This document shows, piece by piece, positions 7,427-8,070 of a stretch of DNA of 8,070 nucleotides. The stretch covers positions 1-8,070 of the forward strand of contig JAGHUZ010000286.1 in assembly GCA_018064575.1 (NCBI GenBank), in the 5' to 3' direction. The notes under the pieces were generated by a model. The model did no database searches, had not been told where the DNA came from, and saw nothing but the letters and a program-made list of their open reading frames with translations. Position 1 is the first letter of the stretch; each line of letters opens with the position of its first letter. The position numbers and the translations under genes are program-made. This stretch comes from Candidatus Minthomonas equi (GTDB lineage: Bacteria > Bacteroidota > Bacteroidia > Bacteroidales > UBA932).

Positions 7427-8070
7427 ATGAAAACAGTTGGAAAATTCGATTTATCCCTCCTGGATGCAGTACAGGCTGAAGCAGTGGAATACCTTGACGG
7501 ACCGTCACTTATCATAGCCGGAGCAGGCTCCGGAAAAACCAGGGTGCTTACTTTCAAAATCGCAAATCTCCTCACAAGGGGGGTGACACCCGGCTCGATT
7601 CTTGCGCTGACTTTCACAAACAAGGCCTCCAGGGAAATGAAGGAAAGAATTTCCTCACTCGTCGGAGAAGAAAAGGCCGCACGGCTGTGGATGGGCACTT
7701 TCCACTCCATTTTCATCCGCATACTCAGGCATTATGCCGATTTCACCCCCTATCCGGCCTCGTTCACTGTCTATGACACCACCGACACCCGAAGCGCCAT
7801 ACGCCAGTGCATCAAGGAACTGGAACTGGATGACAAAACCTACAAGCCTCAGGATGTGGCTTCCAGAATCTCTATGGCCAAAAATAATCTGGTCACTGCC
7901 TCAGCATATAAGAACAATCCGGTCATAATCGAGAAGGACCGCGCCTCCAGAAAAGGGCAGATATGCGACATCTACGAGCTCTATGCACGCAAATGTCTCA
8001 CTGCCGGAGCGATGGATTTCGATGACATCCTCCTCAATATGAACATCCTCCTCAGAGATCACCCCGAAGT
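7427..8070 (+). CDS. uvrD: UvrD/PcrA-type superfamily 1A DNA helicase, 3' partial
   Basis: The frame is open from ATG 7427 to the right edge, giving the first 214 residues of a helicase that is usually 650-800 residues long. UvrD/PcrA enzymes unwind DNA 3' to 5' using ATP in excision repair, mismatch repair and replication-fork clearance. Visible motifs are the Q-motif glutamine Q16 (LLDAVQAEAV), Walker A AGAGSGKTR at 31-39, motif Ia TFTNKASREMKER at 62-74, and GTFHS at 90-94. The 1B-like region contains FTVYD, SMAKNNL and DFDD. The Walker B DExQD motif and domains 2A/2B lie beyond the window, so PcrA, UvrD and Rep cannot be separated. No other start fits, because the conserved domain begins within about ten residues. 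It is divergent from uvrA across 57 bases; shared promoter DNA suggests coordinated expression of two excision-repair functions. Confidence 0.94.
   Translation, partial: MKTVGKFDLSLLDAVQAEAVEYLDGPSLIIAGAGSGKTRVLTFKIANLLTRGVTPGSILALTFTNKASREMKERISSLVGEEKAARLWMGTFHSIFIRILRHYADFTPYPASFTVYDTTDTRSAIRQCIKELELDDKTYKPQDVASRISMAKNNLVTASAYKNNPVIIEKDRASRKGQICDIYELYARKCLTAGAMDFDDILLNMNILLRDHPE

Noticed and set aside
7369..7722. Minus-strand open frame of 117 codons opposite the helicase gene
   Set aside because: It overlaps the helicase Walker A region in antisense and both divergent promoter boxes; no protein family resemblance.

Overview
The window looks like chromosomal DNA of a member of the Bacteroidota, probably order Bacteroidales. 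The clues are two exact matches to the Bacteroidota promoter box TAnnTTTG placed just before start codons, no convincing Shine-Dalgarno sequences ahead of the internal genes, and protein sequences that read like Bacteroidales housekeeping proteins. This is an inference from sequence character; no marker gene such as 16S rRNA is present.

The left quarter (1-2342, + strand) encodes a protein with the architecture of a glycoside hydrolase family 38 (alpha-mannosidase type) enzyme. Its N-terminus lies outside the window. The coding sequence is cut in two by an in-frame TAA at 1011-1013, followed at once by ATG in the same frame. The upstream part holds the end of the catalytic barrel and the helical middle domain. 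The downstream part holds the C-terminal beta-sandwich domains. Two catalytic/zinc motifs expected in GH38 look replaced, so this may be a divergent or non-catalytic relative.

The middle (2394-7369, - strand) is a tight pair: uvrA, then 14 bases later a RelA/SpoT-family (p)ppGpp synthetase. The synthetase module of the latter is intact but its N-terminal HD hydrolase motif is degraded. UvrA has both ATPase cassettes but lacks one zinc-ligand set and the usual C-terminal tail. The pair converges on the GH38-like genes across a 51-base gap with no clear terminator.

At the right edge (7427 onward, + strand) a UvrD/PcrA-type helicase starts divergently from uvrA and runs out of the window. The 57-base uvrA-uvrD gap carries back-to-back TATTTTTG boxes, one per strand, each only 4-6 bases from its ATG, which predicts leaderless or nearly leaderless mRNAs for both repair genes. 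The damage-recognition subunit and the helicase of excision repair are thus divergently arranged, with the alarmone synthetase downstream in the uvrA transcript. No stretch longer than 60 bases lacks a gene. I saw no RNA gene, mobile element, CRISPR array or large repeat. Most of the window is conserved housekeeping sequence; the unusual part is the split GH38-like locus.
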